DNA of 55,258 nucleotides from Dehalococcoidia bacterium (GCA_009841605.1 VXLM01000016.1:1-55258); one strand, 5' to 3'. Positions 35,335 to 44,504 are shown, counted from the stretch's first letter. Translations and numbers: made by a program. The notes: generated from the letters alone by a model not told the origin.

Positions 35335-36405
35335 CTACGCTATCCGCACCCTCCAGCCGAAGGGGTCGTCCTTGTAGCCGTACTGGATGCCGACGATCTC
35401 GTCGTATAGACGTCGCGCCAGCGGGCCGGTCTCGCCCTCGCCGACGGGGATGTCCTCGCCCATGTAGCCGATCTCGCCGATGGGTGAGACCACCGCCGCG
35501 GTGCCGGTCGCGAACGCCTCGCTGATCTTGCCGCTCCGGCAGCCCTCGGCGACTTCTTCCATCGAGACGCGCCGTTCAGTGACCTCGATGTCCCAGCTGC
35601 GTGCGACCTGCATCACCGAGTCGCGCGTCACCCCGGAGAGGATCGAGCCGGACAAGCTTGGCGTCACGAGCTCGTCTTCGATCACGAAGAAGATGTTGCT
35701 CGTGCCCACCTCTTCGACGTACTTTCGCTCCACGGCGTCGAGCCACAGGACCTGCGTATAGCCCCTCTCCTTGGCCTCCTCGGACACGTACAGGGTGGGA
35801 CCGTAGTTGCCGGAGGTCTTGGCGTTCCCGACGCCTCCTCGTGCGGCACGAATGTACTCGTCCGAGACGAATATCCGCGTCGGGTTGAACCCTTCCTTGT
35901 AGTACGGCCCGACAGGGCTGAGCACGATGAAGAATAGGTAGGTCTCCGAAGGCTGGACGCCTAGAGCCGCCTCGGTGGCGATCATCGTGGGCCTGATGTA
36001 TATCGCCGTGCCCTCCGAGGTCGGAAGCCAGTAGCGGTCGAGCACCACCAACTCCTTCACTGCGGCCAGGAACACCTCGGCGTCGAACGAGGGCATGACC
36101 ATCCGCTCGGTCGAGGCGTTCATGCGCTCGACGTTCTTGTCCGGTCGGAACAGCCCGATGCCGCCGTCCGGCAGGTGGTACGCCTTCAGGCCCTCGAAGA
36201 CCTGCTGGTTGTAGTGCAGGACGATCGCTACCGGGTCAAGCGTCAGGTCGTGGTACGGCTCAATCCGCGGGCTGTGCCAGCCTCGACTCGTGGAGTAGTC
36301 CATCAGGAACATGTGGTCCGTGAGTATCTGGCCAAAACCGAGATCGGCGTCGGCGGGTTTCGAGCGTGTTGCCGCGGTTGGGGATTTCGTTATCGCGATG
36401 TCCAT
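35335..36405 (-). CDS. ilvE: Branched-chain amino acid aminotransferase
   Basis: A 356-residue class IV, PLP-dependent aminotransferase that makes or degrades leucine, isoleucine and valine. The PLP lysine is Lys196 in GGVGNAKTSGNYG; YNQQVFEGLKAY, EVGTSNIFFV and GSILSGVTRDS are BCAT signatures. Length matches the eukaryotic-like BCAT2 group. ATG at 36405 follows CCGGAGAAG. No ilv or leu neighbour is present. Confidence 0.93.
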   Translation of the reverse strand: MDIAITKSPTAATRSKPADADLGFGQILTDHMFLMDYSTSRGWHSPRIEPYHDLTLDPVAIVLHYNQQVFEGLKAYHLPDGGIGLFRPDKNVERMNASTERMVMPSFDAEVFLAAVKELVVLDRYWLPTSEGTAIYIRPTMIATEAALGVQPSETYLFFIVLSPVGPYYKEGFNPTRIFVSDEYIRAARGGVGNAKTSGNYGPTLYVSEEAKERGYTQVLWLDAVERKYVEEVGTSNIFFVIEDELVTPSLSGSILSGVTRDSVMQVARSWDIEVTERRVSMEEVAEGCRSGKISEAFATGTAAVVSPIGEIGYMGEDIPVGEGETGPLARRLYDEIVGIQYGYKDDPFGWRVRIA

Positions 36406-37012
36406 CTGCTTCTCCGGTACCTAGCGGATCGTAGTCACAAAATATACCATCGGCAGGCGAAATGGGCTAGTTTCTCAATGTCTGAAAGCATGTCATGGCG
36501 AAGGCAGGCAAACCCGTTGCCTGTCATTCCGAACGGAGCGACGCTCAGTGAGGAATCTAAAGTCTTCGCTCTCCAAGCTAAGCTCGTTGTTTGAACGCCC
36601 TCAATGACGACGGAACAATACCCTAGATTCCTCGCTTCGCTCGGAATATTTCATGAGGGTTGGCCACCCTCACCACCTGGAATGAAAATGGCGCTGGCCT
36701 CTGTGTTTCTTGAAGGACTGACGGCGAGACACCGAAGATGGATTCCTGCCTCCGCAGGAATGACGGTTTGGTGGTTGCGCGGTCGCTATTTTCGTAGCAA
36801 TGACAGTTTGAGGGGCTTTTTGTTCTTGAATGATGATTACCCTCCCGATGGACTCCCGCCCCGTATCTGGGTACGGGGTGACGTTCTTTCGCGGGAGAGA
36901 CGGAGGGGAGTGTAGTCGAGATGCCGAAAATCACCACCCAGCCTTTGGTTCCGGCCCCGTATCGGGTACGGGACAGGCTCTTCTCCAGCATGACCACTAT
37001 GCGAAGGCCTCC
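36406..37012. repeat. Repeat-rich spacer downstream of korB
   Basis: About 600 bases without a credible gene. It contains CATTCCGAACGGAGCGACGC...GAGGAATCTAAAGT-type repeats (about 36524-36565), copy 2 of the 127-bp element (36641-36767), and a CCCGTATCTGGGTACGGGG palindrome (about 36861-36879) with a relative at 36957-36974. Confidence 0.6.
36641..36767 (+). repeat. 127-bp interspersed repeat, copy 2
   Basis: Partner of 51-177 in the same orientation and of identical length, 36.6 kb away. Differences are scattered single bases plus small compensating changes. Confidence 0.7.
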
Positions 37013-37054
37013 TATACAAAAATACCCCGGTGGGCCATCCCTGCCGGGGCATTG
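37013..37054 (-). terminator. Intrinsic terminator of korAB
   Basis: Read on the minus strand, an ATGCCCCGG / CCGGGGTAT stem (arms about 37044-37052 and 37022-37030) is followed by ATTTTTGTA (plus 37013-37021). It lies 25 bases past the korB stop. Confidence 0.75.
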
Positions 37055-37078
37055 TTGCATTCAACCGTCAGGGCAACC

Positions 37079-37945
37079 CTAGACGCCGTACGAGGCTACC
37101 ATCTGCTCCGTGGTCAGGGCCTTGGCCTTGGTCTTGAGGTCGATCAGCCGCTGGTTCATGGTCGGCTGGGGCTCCGCCTGGAATACGAGACCGAGCGGTA
37201 TGCCGTCGCGTTCGAGAAGGCTTGCGGCCGCGTCGATACTGGAGGGGTCGTGATCGTCCGGGATGTCCCACGCCCTGCCGGGTATGCCCTTGCGCGGTTC
37301 GCCCTTGAGAATCTTGTAGGTGTCGTTGTACTCCGTGCATGGCGACTGGACGTGCACCACCGCGAAGCCGGGGTACTCCATGGCGTCGTAGATCATGTTC
37401 GCCATGTCCTTGATCTTGCTCGACAGGGCCGAAGCGATGTGCGACACGCCGACCGTCAGATACAGCCTGAGAGGGTTGAGGCCCTCCTCCGCCTTGCCGA
37501 AGGGAGTCGAGCTCGTGATCATCCCAAGCTCGCTGGTAGGGGAACTCTGGCCCTTCGTCAGGCCGTAGACCCCGTTGTCCATGACGACGGCGCAGACGTT
37601 GAGGTTGCGCTGTGCCTGCGGCGCGATGTGCTCCATGCCGATGCTGAGAAAGTCCCCGTCACCGGCGACCACGACGACATTCAGGTCGGGCCGTCCGGTC
37701 TTCACACCGAATGCTACCGGCAGAGTGCGACCGTGCAGGCCGTGGATGCCGAAGGGCTGGTCTCCTTCCAGTAGGTGGACGAGGTTGCCGGAACATCCGA
37801 TGCCGGCCACTACGACGGTCTGCTCTATCGGCTCCTCGGCTTCGACGAGCCTTCGCGCTACCGCCTGCTCCAGTGCCCGGCGAACGCCGAAATCGCCGCA
37901 GCCGGGGCACCACTTGAAATCATATTCGGGATTCTTTTCGCTCAT
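37079..37945 (-). CDS. korB: 2-oxoacid:ferredoxin oxidoreductase, beta subunit
   Basis: A 288-residue thiamine-diphosphate subunit. CPGCGDFG (13-20) begins the domain, and GDGDFLSIG with downstream MDNGVYGLTKGQ is the TPP/Mg motif. With the alpha subunit it oxidises a 2-oxoacid, most likely 2-oxoglutarate, to the acyl-CoA while reducing ferredoxin, or runs in reverse. It overlaps korA by four bases (ATGA). A pyruvate or branched-chain substrate is not excluded. Confidence 0.9.
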   Translation of the reverse strand: MSEKNPEYDFKWCPGCGDFGVRRALEQAVARRLVEAEEPIEQTVVVAGIGCSGNLVHLLEGDQPFGIHGLHGRTLPVAFGVKTGRPDLNVVVVAGDGDFLSIGMEHIAPQAQRNLNVCAVVMDNGVYGLTKGQSSPTSELGMITSSTPFGKAEEGLNPLRLYLTVGVSHIASALSSKIKDMANMIYDAMEYPGFAVVHVQSPCTEYNDTYKILKGEPRKGIPGRAWDIPDDHDPSSIDAAASLLERDGIPLGLVFQAEPQPTMNQRLIDLKTKAKALTTEQMVASYGV

Positions 37946-39672
37946 ACCGCGACCCCTTCCTTCTCGGCAACGCCAATCCGCTCCTCGATTCTTTCAGTCA
38001 AATCTCTAATTGCAAACGGCAGTCCCGTGTACTGGGTGATGGACTCGGCGCGTACGCCCAGAGACCGCAGATACGACGAGAACTGTCCCTGATAGTTGAG
38101 CTCAGGCACGATGACCAGTTCTTTCTCCCGGAGCTCGTCCAGCAGTGCGGGAGGCAGCGGGTTCAAGTACATGGTGTAGTACCACGCCAGGTTGTCCGCC
38201 GTTCCCTCCTCGGTCATTCGCTGCCACACCTCGCGGGTGGGGCCCTTGGATCCGCCCCAAGGCATCAGGGCAACCGAGGCGCTTGTATTCTCCGACTCGT
38301 AGGTGCCGGTCTCCAACAGCTTGAGCTTGCCGAACCGGCGCTCCGTCATCTGAATGTGGCGTTCGGGCAGGTGGGTGGTGTCGCCCATGCCGTCATGCTC
38401 ACTCGCGTTGGCAACATAGCTGCCGGGACCGCCGGGCAGGGGCATCGGGGACAACTCTCGCGGCTCGTAGCGGTGGTAGCCGTTGGTCCCGTTTGCGCCG
38501 TGATAGACCGTTCGGTTCTCGATGGGTATCGCATCCAGGTCTGGCTTGCGGACATTCTGCTTGCGCTCCGACAGCGAGTGCTCGCTCAGGAGGATAACGG
38601 GGCCCTGGTATCTCTCAGCCCAGTTGAAGGCCTCTACGGTGGCGTAGAAGCACTCCTCGACCGATCCTGGGGCGATCACGGGCAGGCTCACGTCGCCGTG
38701 CGCCGGGTGCATCGCCGCGAACAGGTCAGACTGTTCCGTCTTCGTGGGAAGTCCAGTGGCCGGGCCGCCGCGCTGCACGTCGCAGACCACGAGCGGAATC
38801 TCCGCCATCCATGCGAATCCCAGCCCTTCGCTCATCAGCGAGAATCCCGGGCCCGCCGTGGCGGTCATCGCCTTCTTGCCCGCGTACCCGCCTCCGACGA
38901 TCGCGTTGATTGCCTCGATCTCCGAGGAGACCTGGTAGGCGGTCTTGTCGTCGCCGCTCAGCCAACGCTCCATCCACACGAGGATCGTCGTTGCGGGTGA
39001 GATCGGATACCCGACGTAGAAGTTGAGTCCTGCATGCACGGCCCCGAGGCAGACGGCCTCGTTGCCGTTCAGGAATATCTGATCGTAGTCCGGCTTGTTG
39101 GGCGGAGCAAGCTCTCCCAAGCTGAAGCCGCTCTTCATCGCCTCTTCGCGTCCGAGCGTCAGACCGTGGATGTTCTGCGGCACCGTCTTCTCGCCGTAGC
39201 GCGCTACGTTGCCCCAGCGCTGCTTGACGAACTCTTCGAGGATCGACTGCGGCATGTTCATCAGGCCCGCGAGCATTCCCATGACAACCATGTTCGCCGC
39301 CCTTGGGTTGCCCGTCGACCTGCCCAGCTGATCGAACGGGACGCCGAGGCTTGAACCGTTGTCATCCATCTGGAACGCCTTGGAGTCGTAGACAACGACG
39401 CCGCCCTCTCGGACCTCGTCCTTGTGAGCTTCGTAGGCGTGCTCGTTGAATGCGACCAGCACGTCGAGTTGATCGCCGCGACTCAGTATCGGTTCAGTGG
39501 AAATGCGAACCTGGAACCATGTCGGCCCGCCCGTGATCTGGGAAGGGAAGGTAGCGAATGTTTGCGCGTGATATCCGGCCTGCACGTTGGCGGACGCGAA
39601 GCCCTCGGCGACTGAAAGCAGTCCCTGACCGCCCTCACCGGCTATTCGTATCCTAAAGTCTGTCGTCCGCAA
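37942..39672 (-). CDS. korA: 2-oxoacid:ferredoxin oxidoreductase, fused gamma-alpha subunit
   Basis: A 576-residue fusion. Residues 1-180 are the gamma domain (FRIRIAGEGGQGLLSVAEG), and about 195-560 the alpha (pyrimidine-binding) domain with YPISPATTILVWMERW and TATAGPGFSLMSEGLGFAWM. This fusion and the two-gene layout are typical of KorAB-type 2-oxoglutarate oxidoreductases. TTG start at 39672 behind AAGGGGG. With SucCD (6540-8927) it would form the succinyl-CoA part of an oxidative or reductive TCA cycle. Confidence 0.9.
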   Translation of the reverse strand: MRTTDFRIRIAGEGGQGLLSVAEGFASANVQAGYHAQTFATFPSQITGGPTWFQVRISTEPILSRGDQLDVLVAFNEHAYEAHKDEVREGGVVVYDSKAFQMDDNGSSLGVPFDQLGRSTGNPRAANMVVMGMLAGLMNMPQSILEEFVKQRWGNVARYGEKTVPQNIHGLTLGREEAMKSGFSLGELAPPNKPDYDQIFLNGNEAVCLGAVHAGLNFYVGYPISPATTILVWMERWLSGDDKTAYQVSSEIEAINAIVGGGYAGKKAMTATAGPGFSLMSEGLGFAWMAEIPLVVCDVQRGGPATGLPTKTEQSDLFAAMHPAHGDVSLPVIAPGSVEECFYATVEAFNWAERYQGPVILLSEHSLSERKQNVRKPDLDAIPIENRTVYHGANGTNGYHRYEPRELSPMPLPGGPGSYVANASEHDGMGDTTHLPERHIQMTERRFGKLKLLETGTYESENTSASVALMPWGGSKGPTREVWQRMTEEGTADNLAWYYTMYLNPLPPALLDELREKELVIVPELNYQGQFSSYLRSLGVRAESITQYTGLPFAIRDLTERIEERIGVAEKEGVAV

Positions 39673-39734
39673 CTCGTGCCCCCTTTGAGACGGCGCTCAC
39701 CCGCATCAGTGCGTTCGCGAATGAGGCGAAACCA

Positions 39735-39769
39735 GAAAAAACCCCGCGCATCGGTCTGTGCTGCGGGGC
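39735..39769 (-). terminator. Intrinsic terminator after the YihY gene
   Basis: On the minus strand the arms GCCCCGC (39763-39769) and GCGGGG (39742-39747) pair around about 15 bases, followed by seven T (plus 39735-39741). It separates the YihY gene from korA. Confidence 0.75.
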
Positions 39770-39845
39770 GTGGATTACGTACAGGATGGAGTCCTAAAAC
39801 TCATGCCGATTTCAAGGGAATTCTACATGAACGATCCCGCCAGTG

Positions 39846-41630
39846 TCAACGGAATCGCGTTGCATGAAACGACTCGGAACGACCTTCGTCCTCTCGTTCG
39901 GGACTCGACGCCTCCCTTGTTCCTTCGATTCCCTTCGGCCGGTTGCTCGCTGCTTCGTTAGTGATACTAGCCCCAAACAGGAAGATGATTCCCCCTATGA
40001 ACGCCCAGATCAGCAGCAGGATGACGGACGAAAACGGCAGATAGATGAGGTTCTGCTGGCCCGTTATATTGCCGAACCAGAAGAAGATGTGCTTCCCCAC
40101 CTCGAACAGCACGACCGCAATGATCGCGCCAAAGGTGGCGTCCCGCCACGGTACGTGAGTGTTCGGTAGCGCCCGGTAGACGATTCCGAACGCAAGCATC
40201 GTCATGAATATGGGCAAAACACCCGAGATCAATTCGGTCACGAGGAGAACCGCGCGGTTGACCGGCCAACTGACGAGAGGGAGCGCGGAGCTTATGCTGA
40301 GGGCAATCTGGAACACAAGCGTCAGCCCTATGGAGGTTAGGAAGAGCAACATGATGCCGATGGTCAACACGACCTGCAGCAGCGTTGTGGTAACGAGCCT
40401 GCGCGGCTCCGTCCCGAATATGCGGTTAACGGACCGGTTGGCGGCCATGAACAGCCCGTTCGCCCCGATCACGATGCCGACGATGGCCACGATGCTCGCC
40501 GCAACGCGAGAACTGAACAAGTAGCCGACGGAATTGTTGAAGAAGTCTCCCGACGCAGGGAAGAAGAAGAGGAATACGTGAGCAAGCTCTGTCTCGATAG
40601 TTTCAGGATCGGCAAACGCGGAGAAGATCAGGATGACGAGCGCAACCAGCGGGAAGAATGACAGCAGGGTAAAGAAAGCCAATGACGCGGCGAGGTCGAT
40701 GCCCCCGGTTCTGGCAAGCGACCATCCCGCGTACCAGAGCGCCTTGATTCTCCATGCCAACGGCCCCTGGGGGTGATACACGGCGACGCGCTCGGCGAGG
40801 CTTTGCAGGAGCGGAGCGGTTGCGGGCCCCACGTGTACCCGCGGATTTTCCAACATAGCCGCGATAGCGAGGCGTACCTCGTCTCCCACCTCCTCGCTCA
40901 CATCGTACGCGCCGTCAATGGCCCCTTCGGCCGCCCTCCCAACATAGCTGACGGTGAAGACGTGGTCGACGTTCTGCACTTCCAGTGCGCCTTCCACGAC
41001 GCTCTGGGCAACATACGCCAATTGGGCGGAGTCGCCCGACACGTTGTCTATGAGGAGCTTGGCCGTGTCACGCGCGGCCTGGGGTACATTTCCTCCCGTT
41101 GCCGACACGCCGGTGATGACCCCGACGATGGCCGCCTTCGCCGCGCTGCCGACATCGACGCCAACCCCGGTGATGGCTTCAAATGCGCTGTATGACGCTT
41201 CGGATACCGCCCTGTCCGTCTCCACCCCGACAAAGACGGCTCCCTCGATCGCTCCTTCAACCGCGTCCGTCCCCGCGGTCTGAATATCCACGCCCATTTC
41301 GAGGGAACCGCGGATCGCCCCCTCTACGGCTTCTCTGATCAGCGGTGTAGCAGGCTTGGAAGAACCCGAGGTGCCCTGGACAACGCCCATGACGGCGTCT
41401 CTCGCGATCCCGCTCGCCTCGCCCCCGATCTCCGCCAGCGCTCCGATCGCCCCGCGAACGGCCTCACGGGCTACTTGACCTGCCCGCCTTCCGTCTCCGG
41501 TCGAGTTGCCAAGCGCAAGCTGGGAAGCGGCCCGAACTCGGTCGTTCCAAAGGCCGTTCCTCCGCTGGTCGCCCTGCGCAGAGCCGATGACCAGTGTGCG
41601 GACTTGTCGCCCTATCCTTCCCAGTTTCAT
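39846..41630 (-). CDS. YihY/BrkB family membrane protein with N-terminal helical repeats
   Basis: About 594 residues. The C-terminal half is a complete YihY/BrkB domain with six membrane helices (begins LAASLAFFTLLSFFPLVALV; ends SSVILLLIWAFIGGIIFLFG) and a charged tail. The N-terminal 280 residues are unusual: repeated segments of about 30-36 residues rich in Ala, Gly and Val with the theme AVEGAI.GA...G and ARDAV.GV..G, likely amphipathic helices. Start taken at ATG 41630 (AGGG nine bases upstream); a TTG at 41663 would add 11 residues. The family was once called RNase BN in error; its role is unknown. Confidence 0.82.
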   Translation of the reverse strand: MKLGRIGRQVRTLVIGSAQGDQRRNGLWNDRVRAASQLALGNSTGDGRRAGQVAREAVRGAIGALAEIGGEASGIARDAVMGVVQGTSGSSKPATPLIREAVEGAIRGSLEMGVDIQTAGTDAVEGAIEGAVFVGVETDRAVSEASYSAFEAITGVGVDVGSAAKAAIVGVITGVSATGGNVPQAARDTAKLLIDNVSGDSAQLAYVAQSVVEGALEVQNVDHVFTVSYVGRAAEGAIDGAYDVSEEVGDEVRLAIAAMLENPRVHVGPATAPLLQSLAERVAVYHPQGPLAWRIKALWYAGWSLARTGGIDLAASLAFFTLLSFFPLVALVILIFSAFADPETIETELAHVFLFFFPASGDFFNNSVGYLFSSRVAASIVAIVGIVIGANGLFMAANRSVNRIFGTEPRRLVTTTLLQVVLTIGIMLLFLTSIGLTLVFQIALSISSALPLVSWPVNRAVLLVTELISGVLPIFMTMLAFGIVYRALPNTHVPWRDATFGAIIAVVLFEVGKHIFFWFGNITGQQNLIYLPFSSVILLLIWAFIGGIIFLFGASITNEAASNRPKGIEGTREASSPEREDEGRSESFHATRFR

Positions 41631-41747
41631 TTTCGAGAACCCTGTCTCCGTGGTCCTCGCCAACCGGCCGTCGCTTGCCGTGTCGGCATCCCTGAGTAAC
41701 GTGGGCTCGCCTGAGTCAAGCTATCATATATCAAAGGCGTACATATC

Positions 41748-41858
41748 ATGGCAACCGACATCAAGTCGTGCAGCTTCACCCCCTACTACCCAGTCGTTCC
41801 GCCGGCCCTGACAATTGCTCCGGCCATTCCCTATTCCCAGTCCGTCGTACCCGGCTGA
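41748..41858 (+). CDS. Possible 36-residue peptide
   Basis: A short ATG frame preceded by AAAGG ten bases upstream and a TATCAT box at about 41722. The product is proline-rich (YYPVVPPALTIAPAIP) and matches nothing I recognise. It may be chance. Confidence 0.2.
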   Translation: MATDIKSCSFTPYYPVVPPALTIAPAIPYSQSVVPG

Positions 41859-42056
41859 TGCTGGTATACGGAAGGCCTAACGGTTAGGTTGGAGGGCGTT
41901 GCAGACTTGATAAGTTATACGTCCGTGCGTGAAAGCGGGATTCCGGAATCGAAAAACGAATGCGCCTGCATCACGGCGACTGGATACAAGACTCACAACA
42001 GTGAGCAGTCAACGAGGGAATAGAAGCGAAATGAGGAGAGAAGAGCGACCTGAGAC
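41859..42056. other. Intergenic, nothing recognised
   Basis: A stretch without gene, tRNA, terminator or clear repeat. A TATACG box near 41918 has no partner. Confidence 0.4.
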
Positions 42057-42257
42057 CTAAGTGCGGTCGCTACGATTCCTGGCGGGAGCGAAGATCGAGT
42101 CGTCCGGGAACTCCGCGACCGCTCTTCGTTTTCGAGCAAGCAGCCCTCGCCCGCCCATGATGGTAAGTATGGCCGCGCCGCTCCCCAAGCCGACTAAGGC
42201 GCTCTTCAGGAATCCTCTCCTGGAAACTCCTTCGTCACCTTCGGTTCTCTTGGCCAT
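42057..42257 (-). CDS. Small Tat-signal protein
   Basis: A 66-residue protein with a twin-arginine signal SRRGFLKSALVGLGSGAAIL followed by a short basic and polar tail (EFPDDSIFAPARN). ATG at 42257 follows GAAGG at six bases; a longer frame to 42308 is less likely. Tiny Tat proteins of this length are known next to formate dehydrogenase operons, but no such operon is visible here, so the link is only a guess. Confidence 0.65.
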   Translation of the reverse strand: MAKRTEGDEGVSRRGFLKSALVGLGSGAAILTIMGGRGLLARKRRAVAEFPDDSIFAPARNRSDRT

Positions 42258-42337
42258 GTTCATCCTTCGCTTCGTACGTGTACTGCGTGACATTATAGAA
42301 CAATCCACTTGGCTTTTGAAAGACCGATCGCTTGTCC

Positions 42338-42450
42338 GTAACTGTTCAGTCTTGGTGAGATGAACACCCCTCCCCCTGTGGATACCCGCCTTCGCCGGTA
42401 TGACGTTGCGTTGCTTTAGTAGGGGTTTCTCACAAACTCTGAACAGTTAC
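42338..42450. mobile_element. MITE-like element, copy 3 (113 bp)
   Basis: The best-preserved copy: both ends read GTAACTGTTCAG inward, extended to imperfect 23-base inverted repeats ending TGAGA. The interior has CACCCCTCCCCCTGTGG and a TACCCGCCTTCGCCGGTA hairpin. It sits between divergent genes at 42257 and 42524. No target-site duplication is obvious. Confidence 0.75.
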
Positions 42451-42523
42451 GCTTCTCCACGGACCGGCACACTTTACCTGATGCTGCCAAACACGATACC
42501 CTTTGTCGGCAACGGAGGTTCGG

Positions 42524-43057
42524 ATGAACAGCGAAGAAGAACAGCCCCAGCAGCCCCAACGGCCGCAGGAACCGGAAGTCCCTGACGACGCCATCGAAGT
42601 CGCCCAAGTCCAGTACGCTTGGCTCTGGTCATCTTGGTGGCTGCTCGCCATCGTCGTCATCATCTTCGCGGTCGGCGTCTTCCCCGACCCCTTCACGCCC
42701 GCGGTGCTCGTATTCGTCATCGTGATCCCGAAGTATTGGCAGTGGCGGCGCACAAGGTACTACCTCACCGAAGAGGCGCTTATCTACCAGCGCGGCGGCA
42801 TCCTCCAGACCCGCCGCTACCTGATCCCCTTCAATCGCCTGAAGGACACTCGCGCCAGGTTCGGCATGTTCGGCAGGGCATTGGGATTCCAGCATGTCGA
42901 CATCATGCTTGAAAACGGAGCCATCGCCACCCTCGTCTACGTTCCCGCCCAAATGGACATCGCCGACTACTTTCAGAAGCGCATGGGCGGTGCGACGGAA
43001 GATTCGCCCGAAGAGGACGACGCTGACGAACCTGCGGCGGACGGAGAAAAGAGCTAG
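42524..43057 (+). CDS. Membrane protein with bacterial PH (DUF304-like) domain
   Basis: A 177-residue protein: a Gln/Pro/Glu-rich cytosolic start, two adjacent membrane helices (about 29-68), then a PH-like domain (TRYYLTEEALIYQRGGILQ; RRYLIPFNRLKDTRARFGMFGRALGFQHVDI) and an acidic tail. The ATG at 42524 has GGAGG seven bases upstream. The fold is common in small membrane proteins of unknown role. The downstream amidohydrolase starts 28 bases later. Confidence 0.82.
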   Translation: MNSEEEQPQQPQRPQEPEVPDDAIEVAQVQYAWLWSSWWLLAIVVIIFAVGVFPDPFTPAVLVFVIVIPKYWQWRRTRYYLTEEALIYQRGGILQTRRYLIPFNRLKDTRARFGMFGRALGFQHVDIMLENGAIATLVYVPAQMDIADYFQKRMGGATEDSPEEDDADEPAADGEKS

Positions 43058-43085
43058 CGCCCAAAGTGGCAAGGCTTCCTTCTTA

Positions 43086-44393
43086 ATGCAGCATCCGGGT
43101 GCCCAATTCAAGCTCATTCATGCAGGCACGCTCGTCGATGGACGAGGCGGCCCATCCGTGCCGTCCGGCGCAGTCCTCGTCCAAGGCTCGAAGATTGTTG
43201 CCGTCGGCAGACAGGGCGAGGTGGCCGCGCCCGATGGTGCGTCGGTCGAGACCCTGGACTACCCAGACAAGACCCTCATGCCCGGCATGGTCGACGCACA
43301 CACTCACCACGTGGGTTTCGGGGACGGTCGCGTCGGCGACGAGGTAGCCACCTACCCGGACGAAATCCTGACCGTCCAGGCCGCGAGGAACGCCCGCAAG
43401 GCGCTCTTCTCCGGCGTCACCACCATCCGTGAGAACGGCCCGAAGAACATGACGATGTTCCGCCTCCGCGACGCCGTGAACGACGGACTGACCATCGGCC
43501 CTCGAATGCACCTGTGCGGGCGTCCCGTATCCATCATCGGCGGCCACATGGGTTACTTCGGCTCCGAGGCAACAGGACCGAACGAGACACGCGCCATGAC
43601 GCGACAACTCATCAAAGAGGGCGCCGACTACATCAAGATCACGGCCACCGGCGGCAGCACTGCCACCTCGTTCACCATGCGCCCATCCTTCAACGTCGAT
43701 GAGCTGCTCGCCATCACCGACGAGGCCCACAAGTTCGGTAAGCCCACCGCCGCGCACTGTCTGTCTACGCAAGGCACCGCCAACTCCCTCGATGCTGAGG
43801 TGGACATGATTATCCACTGCGTCTTTAAGCGTGTGGACGGCACGAACTACTTTGACGAGGAGGTGGCCGAGCGCATCGTTCGACAGGGGGCGTACGTGAA
43901 CCCCACCCTCCACGTGTTCCGCGCCCGCATCTGGACGCTGCAGCACCGCAAGGAACGAGAAGGACTCACCACTCAGCAGCAGGCCGAGCTCGATGAAGAG
44001 CTTCGAGAATTCGACGTGCGCATAGAAGACTGCCGGCGGCTCATAGAGATGGGGGCGAAGGTCATCACCGGCTCCGACTCGTCCTGGGGTAACTATATGC
44101 TGGGCAACACCGCCTACGAGGCCGAGTGCCTAGTCATGTCCGGCTACTCGAACGAGCAGGGCGTCTACTCCGTCACCGGCGACGCGGCCCGCTCCCTCGA
44201 CATGGACGACAAGGTGGGTACCCTCGAAGCCGGCAAAGAGGCTGACCTCGTCATCCTCGACGGCGACCCGACGGCTGACATCCGCAACCTCTGGAACGTG
44301 GAGGACGTCTTCCTGGCCGGAAACCGCGTGGAGCGAGGATCATCCGAGTCCCTAGCCGCCATCCGGCAGCAACCCCCTGAGAACGGCATATAG
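43086..44393 (+). CDS. Amidohydrolase family protein
   Basis: A 435-residue metal-dependent hydrolase of the imidazolonepropionase/prolidase-like branch. His72 and His74 (VDAHTHH) begin the barrel; a Lys in DYIKITATGG is the likely carboxylated ligand; AHCLS and MIIHC supply further histidines; and GSDSSWG carries the catalytic Asp. The C-terminus has the small beta domain (GTLEAGKEADLVILDGDP). Cytosolic. Such enzymes cleave C-N bonds in cyclic amides or dipeptides; the substrate is unknown. Confidence 0.87.
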   Translation: MQHPGAQFKLIHAGTLVDGRGGPSVPSGAVLVQGSKIVAVGRQGEVAAPDGASVETLDYPDKTLMPGMVDAHTHHVGFGDGRVGDEVATYPDEILTVQAARNARKALFSGVTTIRENGPKNMTMFRLRDAVNDGLTIGPRMHLCGRPVSIIGGHMGYFGSEATGPNETRAMTRQLIKEGADYIKITATGGSTATSFTMRPSFNVDELLAITDEAHKFGKPTAAHCLSTQGTANSLDAEVDMIIHCVFKRVDGTNYFDEEVAERIVRQGAYVNPTLHVFRARIWTLQHRKEREGLTTQQQAELDEELREFDVRIEDCRRLIEMGAKVITGSDSSWGNYMLGNTAYEAECLVMSGYSNEQGVYSVTGDAARSLDMDDKVGTLEAGKEADLVILDGDPTADIRNLWNVEDVFLAGNRVERGSSESLAAIRQQPPENGI

Positions 44394-44429
44394 AAGGTCT
44401 TAAGCGGATACGCGGGACGGGGAGGGTTC

Positions 44430-44504
44430 TGGAGCGGGCGAGGGGATTCGAACCCCCGACTTTCTGCTTGGGAAGCAGACACTCTGCCACTGAGTTACGC
44501 CCGC
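44430..44504 (-). tRNA. tRNA-Gly (anticodon CCC)
   Basis: On the minus strand: acceptor GCGGGCG/CGCCCGC, D-arm CTCAGTGGCAGAG, anticodon stem CTGCT/AGCAG with loop TCCCA (anticodon CCC), T-arm GGGGG-TTCGAAT-CCCCT and an encoded CCA. Confidence 0.95.
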
